Below are positions 24,296 through 34,146 of a stretch of 64,000 nt of DNA, in pieces. The notes under the pieces are model-generated. The model saw nothing but the letters and a program-made list of their open reading frames with translations. It was not told where the DNA came from and ran no database searches. Made by a program: the position numbers and the translations under genes. Every line of letters starts with the position of its first letter. Position 1 is the first letter of the stretch. Source of the stretch: Isoetes taiwanensis (taxonomy: Eukaryota > Streptophyta > Lycopodiopsida > Isoetales > Isoetaceae); contig JAJEKV010000053.1 of the NCBI GenBank assembly GCA_021234155.1, forward strand, positions 674,111 to 738,110, written 5' to 3'.

Positions 24296-24601
24296 CTATT
24301 TGCAGCTCCAAAAGCTCCACCACTTTTTCTCTAATGACTGATCCTACTCCTGTTAAGGAAGAAATCTCAGCTCCAGACCGAAAATCGGGAAACTAATGCA
24401 ACAAAACTTCTTGCCCTGCACAATGCAAAGTCGAAACCCTAGCTTTAATCCGGCAACTCCTTCTTGGCCCATACCCCGTATGGCAGAAACTAGGTCATCT
24501 TGAAAAGAATAGAGTAAAGAGTTCACACACAAGATCAAGAGATCAGACTAAGAAAACGGATTGAAGTTACCTAAGCATGGCTGATGCCGCTCCATCGCCA
24601 T
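24296..24601 (-). CDS. possible 5' exons of an unidentified gene
   Basis: An ATG at 24601 opens MAMERHQPCL, ending at a GTAAC donor (exon 24601-24571). A TTTCAAG acceptor then starts a very short exon (24498-24475), and a third exon (24349-24296) carries VIREKVVELLELQI between an ACAG acceptor and a GTGGGT donor. Phases join without a stop. A fourth candidate, about 24228-24138, is disturbed by a 17-bp tandem duplication. The 24-nt exon is unusual, so the model is tentative. The N-terminus is helical and charged. The family is unknown, and no later exons were found toward 23 kb. Confidence 0.28.
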
Positions 24602-24860
24602 AGCCAAGAACTCCTGTCGTCATATCGCCTAAGGGAGGGAGGCAAATCCGGCAGCCCATCTCTCTAGTTTGAGCAAGAATAGAGATACGAAATTAGGGCC
24701 AAGGCGGGAACAAATGAAAGGCCAATAGGATGAAAGGGCCTGGATCGAAATCCAAGCCGTTCATCTCAACCGTTAAATCAGATACATCTTTTTTAATGGT
24801 ACCACAAACATATTTTAATTCTAAATGATCTTCTAACCTTCATCAGGCCCATATTACTTA

Positions 24861-25053
24861 GGGTGCTTTCCCATGAGATTGGCGACCTGGAAATCTGGGT
24901 ACAGGTCAAAAACCTCAGTGTTAAGAAATGCTTGGTGATTACTTCTGATTCAGGTCAAAAACCTGAGTCTTTGAGGTTGAGGCCCACGGAACCTCGAGAC
25001 GCTTATCGGACCTCAAGAAAACCTTGAGGTCGGAGATCCATGGGAAAGTACCC
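24861..25053. mobile_element. Tourist-like MITE (PIF/Harbinger type)
   Basis: The left end reads GGGTGCTTTCCCATG and the right end reads CATGGGAAAGTACCC, near-perfect terminal inverted repeats. It is flanked by TTA at 24858-24860 and 25054-25056, the 3-bp target duplication typical of PIF/Harbinger elements. It is 193 bp long and has no coding capacity. The interior carries repeated AGGTCAAAAACCT motifs. Confidence 0.75.
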
Positions 25054-25197
25054 TTAATCAGGCCCAGATTACTTAAGATTACAGGCTTTTTCATATTCAA
25101 GTAATTTTAGGGTGCTTTTTTTTCTAGTGGCGTAGCCAATAAAGTTGTGCTTTCTTGCCCTCTTTCCTAATGCCATAGCGATAATACAGATGAAGGC

Positions 25198-25274
25198 CAC
25201 GCCATAGCCATTTCTTGCAGGCACACACCATAGCCATTTCTTGCCAGAACACACGCCATAGCCATTTCTTGCAG
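25198..25274. repeat. three tandem copies of a unit of about 26-31 bp
   Basis: CCATAGCCATTTCTTGC recurs three times in a row, with CACAC or AACACAC spacers. No gene was recognised from 25275 to 26969. Confidence 0.8.
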
Positions 25275-26968
25275 TAAGCCTCATGCAGATGAAGACGAGC
25301 TATTTCTTGTTGGAACATAGCACGCCATAATCTCAGATCAAGACCAGTTTTGGTGTAAGGCTCTGCACCCTGGGGGTTTCACCTTTATAGTGGAAATAGA
25401 CATCATCTGTGTTCCTCGGTTTGAATACCTCCCCCCCCCAAAACATTTTTTTCCCTAGTCATATTTCTGGACCTCCTTCCTTAAATTTTTGTCTTGGACA
25501 TCCCTTAAATGGACACCCCTCCCTTAAAAATTAGGGTGCAGTTTTGATGCTCTATTGCACAATGTGATGTCACGAGACAAACCATGATGGCATGTTGACA
25601 TGTTGAAGCCATTATGTTGACAAACTAATGTTGAGATATATCAATCAAGGGTAATTTTTACTGTTGTCTAGATTTAATTATTTTTCACATTGAAATTTTA
25701 AACTCTAGACCATATATAACATGTCAAAGGTTGGATTGACTACGTTGGGGAAAACCTCACACTTCCAAAGTATTAGGGATGATTCACCCCCTTTCTATTT
25801 GTGCAAAGTCTAATAAATAGTGGCATTGAAGCATATAAGTGATTCATATAGTAAACGCCTGAAACATTGAGTGATTCGACATGATTCACATTTTTCTTTA
25901 AGATTCCCATGTTCTGTTAAGTTCATAGTCTAGTGAATTATGACGTCATATCATATGTGTGATTTACATAAAAACCATCGAAAGAGTGATTCACATATAA
26001 TTCATATAATACACTATGGAAGCTGTGACTCATAGTATATGGCATAATATCCCATTGAAAACATAGAGTTTTTTAGTGTTCTTAAATGGATTCTTCCCCA
26101 CCTATATCTAGACCATGCATGCAGATAAGGATCTTCCTAGTGGGGCTCACAAGTACCCTAACTCCTTTCCCAGCCATTGTTAAAACACCCACTGTTTTCT
26201 CTGGGTTTGACTGGGTTTTAGCACCACAAATGAGATAACTACAGCTGCCTGAGACTAGATCCCATTTGGAGAGTAGTCTCCATTTCGCATCCATCCTGAA
26301 TTGCCCATGCAGGTCATCATGGTAGCCTCGAGAACCATAAAGTGTCCATATCATAAACAATAAACAGTTGAAACAGTAAATTTTAGCATGGATAGTGTAC
26401 AAAACTAGATTTATCTTAGATTGACTAAATAGTAATTGTTTGAGTGTTTCGGTTGTCTTGTCCATCTGATGGAATCTCGATGCTCAATAAGGCCACCTTA
26501 TAAATTGTTATATCAATTATTCATCGCCCTTTGCTTGGAGCTTTATGATTCCACCTTCAAAAACTAGGTTTCTGGATGCCAGTATAAGACAAAAAAACAT
26601 GCAGCAATTTTCCTAGCTAATCACTTGAATTAATGTTGTTTTTGTGGTTCTAACTGTATTTACCTAGTTCATAAAACCTTCCATAGTCGCAATATATCAT
26701 CATACTACTCCGTGCAAAACAAATGTGTAAATACAAGAGGGATGTGGCATGTTTGAGCCTATGTTGCATGGTTGAGCCAAGGTGGCATGTTTGAGCAAGG
26801 GTGTCTTGACATCTAACCTCTAGGCCCCTGTTGTCAGAACACCTAACCTCCATCTAGACCTCTTGTTGTTGGACAGCCAAGCTGACACCCTTCCCCAAGT
26901 CAAACAAGGCCAAGACTTTGTGAGGCTTCCTCACGAATGGGGAGAGGCCAGACCCCCGGGGAGGGGCG

Positions 26969-27275
26969 GACCTCAAGCTCAATGGAACAGCCGAACTAGG
27001 CGACCCTTCATTTCCCGTCGATGCGCCCTATATCGTCGGGAAAGGGGAATTTGGGGCTTATACATCCCCCAGGTGGGGGGATAGCCATTTTTTTCTTTTG
27101 AAGACGTTTCTTGGGACATGAGCTGCCATTTGAGCGGTGGAATTAGCGGATGGAGCAGCTTTGATATCCCGATACTTAAACCCTACAAAATGTAGGGTTT
27201 GCATTTTAGCGACCCTCCCCGCCTTTGAAGTGGGCGAGAGCTTGCGTGCGGGGTTTCCTCAAGGGTTCGAAGGGA
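26969..27275 (+). repeat. direct duplication, upstream copy
   Basis: It is homologous to 27640-27945, offset by about 670 bp. Shared blocks include CGACCCTTCATTTCCC, TTTCTTGGGACATGAGCT and TTAAACCCTACAAAAT. Relative to the downstream copy it carries indels and stops, so it is the non-coding or decayed member. Confidence 0.85.
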
Positions 27276-27520
27276 GGGAGAAACGATAAAACCCTTCCGG
27301 GCACCGGTTCCAAACACCGCTTAGGCGATGTCGTGTTCCAAGCGGGACATCGTGACCTCGAGCATGCCCGAAGGCGCGGAATCGACCATACCGGTCGCGG
27401 TGTTTGCATCAAAGGATCGAGTTACCCTAGGACACATGTTTGAGGAGCGAAGATCGAGCAAAAGTCCGGTTGCCGAGTACATGCTATGTTTATTAGACTA
27501 GTGCACTAGGCAAGGAGCAT

Positions 27521-27874
27521 ATGTTGGCGAAAGGTCCACTAGTTGCCCATGGCGAGTCGAGTTTGGTTACGGTATTCCCTCTTGGTTGGTTTTGGAGTAA
27601 ACTAGATGCCTTGAACTCATATCACGAAGACAAAACCGCATTTCAAGCTCAACTTTGGAACAACCCTGAGGCGACCCTTCATTTCCCCTCGTGCACCTAT
27701 ATCGTCGGAAAGGGAGAAATTTGGGGCTTTATTTATCCGTCTGGGGATGTCCATTTTTTTTTTCAAGACGTTTCTTGGGACATGAGCTACCATTTGAGCG
27801 GTGGGATTAGCGGATGGAGCGACTTTGGTATCCCGATACTTAAACCCTACAAAATCGTAGGGTTTGCATTTTAA
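27521..27874 (+). CDS. unidentified 117-aa ORF in duplicated segment
   Basis: The ATG lies at 27521 and a TAA at 27872. The C-terminal 70 residues lie in the downstream copy of the direct duplication and are rich in glycine and aromatics (GEIWGFIYPSGDVHFFFQD, then SGGISGWSDFGIPIL), resembling a beta-rich fold. The N-terminal third is unique. No family was recognised and no signal peptide is obvious. The upstream duplicate of the same segment is broken, so the open frame may be chance or the last intact copy. It could be part of a spliced gene. Confidence 0.35.
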   Translation: MLAKGPLVAHGESSLVTVFPLGWFWSKLDALNSYHEDKTAFQAQLWNNPEATLHFPSCTYIVGKGEIWGFIYPSGDVHFFFQDVSWDMSYHLSGGISGWSDFGIPILKPYKIVGFAF

Positions 27875-27945
27875 CAACCCTCCACGCCTTTGAAGTGGAT
27901 GAGAGTTTAGTCGCGGGCAGGGTTTCCTCGAGGGTTCGAAGGGAG
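27640..27945 (+). repeat. direct duplication, downstream copy
   Basis: Pair of 26969-27275, overlapping the C-terminal half of the 117-aa ORF. Confidence 0.85.
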
Positions 27946-29757
27946 GCGATTGTGTCGCCACTATGTTAAATGGCTTAAAAAAAACATGTGAGTTGTCGCC
28001 ACTATATTGAAGGGCTTGCATTCCTGGTTTGAAAAAATAACAGTGTCATATATTTATGATGCGATTCTAGACTTGAAGGTCAACGATCGCGTGTTCATGA
28101 ATCTTTGATCTAGCCCAATTTCTTTAATGAATGAATGCTCATGCATATTTGACCTAGCAATTTCATGAGAAAATCGTTGGTGCTCATATGACCATTGATA
28201 CTTATAGCTAAATATAGGTCCTTATCAATCGATCGAATGAAACAATGCCAAGGAAAATTGTTATTCATAGAGCTCATATGATTTATTGGCGACTAGAAGT
28301 TAATATAATGTGAATATATGCAATTAGGATCATGCTTTGAATTCAAGATTGCTTTTGCATTTCTCGTAACTCTTTATTGCATGAAAGTGAAGCATGTTTT
28401 ATTCTAAGTTGCTGCCTAGGTGAAGTTCAGTATCTGAACATCTATTGCCTTTTGCTAGATGGTACAATGGGTATGAATATTATTTGAGTTTAAAAAAAGG
28501 ATCTTATGTTGGTAGCAAAAGGGTTATTATCTACACTATACCTCTAGAGCTCCTCATCACTCCAATTATGCAAGGGAATCTCTAAATCATGCATGATAAA
28601 CACTTAAAATAATCCAAAATCCTCTTTCATACAAAATGTGCACTCTATGGATATTAAATACTATACCACAAAGAATGCATTGGCAACTATAAGTACAAAT
28701 ATACACTTGGCCCAACATAAAACTATGCTACATATAATGGTAGAAAACATAGACCACACCATGCAACCAGTAGACAAGTCAATGTACATAACCTAAGTTT
28801 TACGAATTAGGATCATGCTCTAAAAGGAGTGCAAAAATAGATATAATCGTTGGAATTACTAGTTAATATAAGAAATTATGCTCAAAGTTCGTAATGACTT
28901 TAAGGATTGAAACAAGTGTATAAAAAAACAACATCATAAACCAACATAATAGCCTGCTAACATGCATAGTAAATAAGCGTGTGCCAAAAACATATAACAC
29001 ACTTCCAAAATCAAACATGGTTCTTGAACTAATAAAAAAAGCTTGGGAGGATTGAAACTAGGTTAAAACCATGTATCTAATCATGCTAACCAGTATGTAA
29101 AATCATCATAGATTATAATATTAACAATGTAGGCTCAAAAATCACCTCCTAAACTAGCAATAATTTTAAGAAACTAGTGTAAGACATAGAATTAGTATAA
29201 GAACTATGATCAAACTAGTAGTGATATTACAAAACCATGAAAGTCATCTAGTTTTCATTGACATTACGAGTTGCATGTATTAAAAACCACACTTATACTG
29301 GTTTCCATCATGATTATGAATGCGAGTTACTTTTTGGGGGCCTTGTGTAAGATGATCCTATCATTGGCCATGATCAGGTTCTACCTTGTACAATATTCCC
29401 TTGATCGAGTACACCCGCAGTGCCTCATGCCCCTGAGGGTTTAAGCTAGGGAACGTCTCACGATCCCATCATTGCACATGATCACTCATACCTCACCATG
29501 ACCCCCCTATGGTCAGGTGCGCGTGCCCTGCATCGTGGCATAGAGATCATCCGAATGATGGTCTCATCATCGCCCACCATGCCTCTCTTCCTCTCACATG
29601 ACCATCCTAGTCATGCGCACTATTGGTACATGTTGGCCTAGAGAATGCCTTTAGAGCATATCTCATCATCGCCTACACTTCTAAGACTTTGGCATATTCA
29701 CTCCAGTAACGCAAATGCATATGCCTTACTTAAGCTAAACAAAGACGTACGACATAG
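27946..29757. other. AT-rich intergenic and 3' side of gypsy element
   Basis: No gene seen. The GC-richer 29330-29757 directly follows the gypsy stop codon in element orientation and could hold its 3' UTR or part of an LTR, but no second LTR was found. Confidence 0.35.
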
Positions 29758-30320
29758 CTAAACACCTGGCAAGTCGGCGTCGACCAGCTGGGAGATGACG
29801 TGGTCGTCGAACTCCTTCATAAAATCCGAATATTGCTTCTCAAGATCTTGCTTCAATACCCAAGTTGCGTCTTCCACAGGCAAGTGCTTCCACTTAACCA
29901 AATATTGGAGGAATTGAGACCTTCTGGTCTTCTTGAATGCCTTATCGAGGATTAACTCGGGCACTATTTCGACTTGTTCCTCCGTTGTCATCAACAACGT
30001 TGGAGTTTCTAAAACCTCATCTGGGTTCGGGTTGTGCCTTTTCAACAGGCTCACATGGAAGACCTTATGGACTTTAAGGTGCGCAGGCAAATCGAGCTTG
30101 TAGGCTTGGGTGCCTACTCGCTCCAAAATCTTGAAGGGACCTGCCCACTAGGAGCAAGCTTCTTGCAATTGCCGATGCGAAGCTTGGCTTGCTTGACCTT
30201 GATCTTGAGCCACACACTGTCCCCTACCTGGAACTCTCTTATGGTCCTATGCCTATCAGCTACACACTTCTGCCGACTCCTTGCTGCTAGAAGTTATCCC
30301 CTCACTTCTTCCACCAGCTG
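29758..30320 (-). pseudogene. gypsy integrase C-terminus and chromodomain
   Basis: From 30320 downward, FQVGDSVWLKIKVKQA and NCKKLAP belong to the GPY/F-like integrase C-terminal module, with a frame change at about 30130. The frame 30126-29758 then carries YKLDLPAHLKVHKVFHVSLL and, near its end, a chromodomain with FLQYLVKWKHLPVEDATW and a stop at 29758. In chromoviruses this domain steers integration to particular chromatin. The aromatic cage position is partly kept (Y and W visible). Confidence 0.85.
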
Positions 30321-30818
30321 CTACATATCAGATAGCATCTGCTGAGAGACTTCAACTTTGGACACTGGGTTGTGCCACGTATCTGGCGTCAAGCATTGAT
30401 ACCCATAATTGATTATGAATGGGGACATTTGAAAAGATTCTTGCTTGGTGCTATTATAGGCAAATTCCACCAAGTGGATGAAATTGTCCCACTTCGATTC
30501 TTTATTCCAGACATAGTTCCTCAGCATATCTTCTATGATTCGATTCGTACGCTCCGTTTGCCCATTCATCTGAGGATGATATGCCGTACTCATGGAGAGC
30601 TTCGTCTGAATCATGGTGAACAAATCTTGCCAAAATGTGCTCATGAACTTTGAAACTCTATTCGAAATTATTTCTCTTGGCATCCCGTGGAGACGGAAAA
30701 TCTCCTCAGTGAACAATACGACGGTATATAACGCCGTGTCTGTTGTCCTACATGGCACGAAATGCGCCATCTTTGACAATTTGTCCACCACTGCCTTCAA
30801 GACGAGACTATGAAGCAT
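30321..30818 (-). pseudogene. gypsy integrase core, distal part
   Basis: It begins right at the LINE insertion with VVDKLSKMAHFVPC and runs through FRLHGMPREIISNR and FMSTFWQDLF to STAYHPQMNGQTERTNR and EFAYN. It carries the second catalytic D region (normally SDRG, here SNR) and the final E in the QTERTNR block. The SNR change removes the usual aspartate, so even without the insertion the enzyme would probably be inactive. Confidence 0.88.
30781..30795. repeat. LINE-3 target-site duplication, left copy
   Basis: TTGTCCACCACTGCC is identical to 32055-32069. The two copies continue similarly for several more bases with mismatches. Confidence 0.9.
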
Positions 30819-32053
30819 ATTTTTTTTTGTCCTAAATTAAGATCCTTCTGGTCCTGGTTCTTCCACAGATTGGGTAGATATCTACATAATAGGGATGTTA
30901 ATAATATTCTAACATTTTTGCAGCAAGAAGATACTCTGGCTAATACTTTGTTTACAATACCCTTTGGAATGTTTGGAAAGCTAGGAACAGAATTGTTTAC
31001 ACCTCCAAATCCTTCTCTGTGTTCTGGATTAAAATGCACTTCCAGCTAGATATTGAGACCATAGCTACATGTCACAAAAGGAAACAGGGTGATAACTACA
31101 ACACAAGCTGGAATTCTATAGGGCTTTACAGGGGCCCCTTTGATATCTTTGTCTCTACTTTAAATGTCATTCATTCTAATGCTCCCTATTCTGACTATGA
31201 CAGAATATCTGGTTTTTCTTAAAGGGGAAGGATCATCGAGATTAGACACAGACATTGACAGCTATGAGATCTCATTACACCAAACTTAGCAAATAGGAAA
31301 GCAACTCACCTTGAAACAACTTTATGCAATGGCAGATGACTTCATAGAGAAGGTTGAAAACTCGAGGAAGAGAGAAGCAGTATGGGCTGAGATATATACC
31401 AGGGAGTTCATGCAGATGCACTATTTGTTTGAATTTTTATATAATACTCACTTCAACATGACAGAGAGACAGTTGGCTAGATACAGAGAAACATATATAG
31501 TCACAAGCTACTGACAGACATGTATGGTACTTTGTTGCTACTAATGGGAAAGGAAAGCATTACATCTCTACTCATACAGAATGACTGTGGTCAAAACAGA
31601 TACAAGCAGTATAATGAGTGGTTTGATGCAAACCTTGAGAATCAGAATTAACCCCATCCTTTTGCTCTATGGCCTTCCAATTTGTCCCAAACTATCAGAA
31701 TTTTGCTTTCCAAATCAGATCATTTTCCTAATTTCCATCATTCAACCATTAAAGATCATGGTTGGTATTTCAATTTGTTTTTACAGGAAATTGAAGACTC
31801 TAGTTTTGGACAGTTGTTTCACTGCTAAGAGGTCATTGAGAGCATTTGTGTTTGAAGACTTCAGGATCTATCATCTATATTAAGTAAATCAAATTACGAG
31901 CTACTCTTCTCAATTTTGATGTCACATTTGATGCTCAACTTATGAGTGTCTTATCTTTTTTTACCCTGCTATATAGCAGATTGGTATTTGAATTGTATGG
32001 CTTTATCTAATTAATTAATGCAAAAATCTACCCTTACTCTTAAAAAAAAAAAG
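30796..32053 (+). mobile_element. 5'-truncated LINE (LINE-3) inside gypsy integrase
   Basis: It has a poly(A) tail at 32042-32052 on the plus strand and 15-bp target duplications on both sides. The left end encodes the C-terminal zinc-binding region of plant L1-type reverse transcriptases: HIFFCPKLRSFWSWFF at about 30813, then, after a frame change, WNVWKARNRIVY at about 30970. Everything upstream (endonuclease, reverse transcriptase) is missing, as is usual for truncated LINE insertions. The remaining kilobase is C-terminal coding remnant and 3' UTR. Confidence 0.9.
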
Positions 32054-32054
32054 G

Positions 32055-32069
32055 TTGTCCACCACTGCC
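32055..32069. repeat. LINE-3 target-site duplication, right copy
   Basis: TTGTCCACCACTGCC follows the poly(A) tail directly. The gypsy integrase frame resumes here. Confidence 0.9.
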
Positions 32070-32434
32070 ATTAAGGCGTCTTTGCCTCTTATGGTTCTCG
32101 GGAGCCCTGTGATAAAGTCCATGCTGATTACCTCCCATTTCGCATTCGGCACAAGCAATGGCTCCAAAGCTCCAGGAATTCGGAGTTGCTCTGCCTTCGT
32201 CTGTTGACACAGCTGGCACTCTCGAATATACTTAGCTATCTGCTTCTTCATGCCGGGCCAGAAGTAACTACTTCTGATCTTAAAATAGGTCTTCATGAAA
32301 CCTGCATACCTGGCTATGGGACTATTGTGTGTATCATGGAGTATCAGCTTCTTGACTGATGATTCTGGTACACACAATATATTCTTATGGTACAATAGCT
32401 TACCTTCCTTCTTGAAATGCTTGAAGGTTTCCAT
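32056..32434 (-). pseudogene. gypsy integrase zinc finger and first core part
   Basis: It carries the H2C2 finger (HDTHNSPIARYAGFMKT, then CQLCQQTK) and the start of the DDE core (WEVISMDFITGLPRT with its catalytic aspartate), ending at VVD where the LINE was inserted. It joins 30818 exactly at the insertion. Confidence 0.9.
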
Positions 32435-32799
32435 ACTTCTTTGAAATCGCGGTCTGTTGGTAGCGTCTCTTCTATCTTTTTGCCATACTCACTGGTGAAT
32501 GTCGATATGGCATTGCAATGGACTCTTGTTTCTAACGGCCTTCGAGAGAGTGTGTCCGCAACCACATTCAACTTCCCCAGCTTGTACACTATCTCAAGGT
32601 CGTACTCTTCGAGGAATTCCATCCACCTCCTTTGTCTTAGATTTAGGAGTGGTTGCGTAAAGATATACTGGAGGCTTTGGTGGTCTGTGTCCAATTGGAA
32701 CCTTCTACCCAACAAGTAGTGCCTCCAAATCCTTAGGGCTCTCATTATGGCCAAGAGCTCCTGGTCGTGAGTCGGGTAGCGCTGCTCGACGTCGTTCAT
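32344..32799 (-). pseudogene. gypsy RNase H
   Basis: Readable motifs are YPTHDQELLAIMRALRIWRHYL, in part, then FQLDTDHQSLQYIFTQ and NVVADTLSRRP at the end of the domain. It overlaps the reverse transcriptase frame at 32799 by a frame change. The fragment before the integrase linker is otherwise open for 151 codons. Confidence 0.88.
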
Positions 32800-33471
32800 C
32801 TTCTTCGAATCATCGCAACTACCCTTCCTTCCTGCACAAGGACTCCTTCTGTTGCTAGCTTACTAGCATCTGTTGCTACTAATTTGTCCTTGCTTGGATC
32901 TGGGAGGGTAAGAACTGGTGTTGTAGTCAATGCCTCTTTGAGCTTCTCAAAAGAAGGTTGGACATTCTCAAGCCAATGCACCCAATCTTTCACCGTCTTA
33001 TTCTTAGTGAGGTCCAACAAAGGAGACGTCCACTTCGCAAAGTCCTTAACGAACTTGCGATAGTACCCTGCCAAGCCAAGGAAGCTTCTAACTAAACCCA
33101 CATTCCTCGGTGCCGGCCAATCCACTATGGCTTCAATCTTCACCCGATCTGTTGAGATTCCTTCGGTTGTAACTACATGCCCCAAGTATTCCACTCTACC
33201 TGTTGCAAAGTGGCACTTTGAGAGTTTGCCATATAAGCAATGCCGCCTTAGCTTTTCTAGAACTCTCCTCAAATGCAATACATGTTCCTCTATAGTCTTA
33301 CTATAGATTAAAATATCATCGAAGAATACAATTACAATGACAAATTCATCCAGGAATTCCTTGAAGATGTCGTTCATCAAGCGCATAAATGTTGCGGGGG
33401 CATTCGATAACCTTGCGAAAGGCATTGCCGTGAATTCATAATGACCATACCGCGTTCTGAAAGCGGTTTTG
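32796..33471 (-). pseudogene. gypsy reverse transcriptase, C-terminal two-thirds
   Basis: The frame from 33425 carries [15 protein letters not shown] and [10 protein letters not shown] (catalytic DD), followed by the thumb and connection ([29 protein letters not shown]). Just upstream, [16 protein letters not shown] lies in another frame. A short duplication (VIVIV) sits before FFDD. The frame 33665-33480 begins MIQSCVINPSNPP, like the normal N-terminal part, but its remainder does not match the family. The palm was therefore partly replaced. Confidence 0.88.
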
Positions 33472-33704
33472 TGGACATCTTATGAGGACTGCATCTCTTT
33501 TATCTTTAAGACATAGTCAAAAAATTTAGCCAGATGGTCGAAGGCTGGGATTGACACCAATGGTGACAAGTAACCAGAAGCCAGCGATATAGTTTTGCCT
33601 TGCAGCCCTTTCAGAGGTGGATTCGATGGGTTGATTACACAACTCTGTATCATATCAATTTTCAAAGAAGTCCCAGAATTTTATCACTTATTTGCAATGC
33701 CATA

Positions 33705-34146
33705 TTTTTATTATTTTTTTAATTGAAGGCATATATATTGCTATATATTCTGAATGAGGTGCACCCTGGACTATCTCAATCATCGGATCTGTCTATCCTA
33801 TGACCCAGATCGTATGTTGGGGCTTCTGGATGCCTTTTGTTTCGATTATGGTCATTTATGACTGGGGGCATCTACGATTTTGAAATATGGAATACAATTC
33901 TCTTAAGGTTTTAGCATGTGAAATACGGAAACCCATCTCTATAGAGTTCACCTAACATTTTCGAATTTGAGATACGGAGACTCAAACCTCCACCAAAAGA
34001 ATTCGATATCTTAATAAGAATGTTGTAACCAATGCAACCAACAAACTAGAATTCGATATCTTAATAAGAATGGTGTAACCAATGCAACCAACAAACTAAC
34101 ATGCTTATTTTGTTTGTTGAAACTATGTTTTTTTTTTTTCTTTTTA
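33705..34146 (-). mobile_element. tRNA-derived SINE unit 0
   Basis: It is homologous to 53464-53926 and 54151-54633. On the minus strand it holds an A-box-like segment (GGTTGCATTGGTTA type), then GGAGGTTTGAGTCTCC, a degenerate pol III B box with T-arm stem (33977-33991), then a body of about 300 bp. Within it, a 50-bp segment is tandemly doubled (33999-34048, 34049-34098). Its right edge is split from the next unit by the LINE-1 insertion. Confidence 0.6.

Larger units (their letters stand above)
29758..33665 (-). mobile_element. Ty3/gypsy chromovirus, 5'-truncated and interrupted
   Basis: Minus-strand pol pieces occur in the order reverse transcriptase, RNase H, integrase zinc finger, integrase core, integrase C-terminus, chromodomain. 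A LINE fragment with TSD splits the integrase core. The gag, protease and most of the reverse transcriptase palm are missing, and no paired LTRs were found. Confidence 0.88.
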
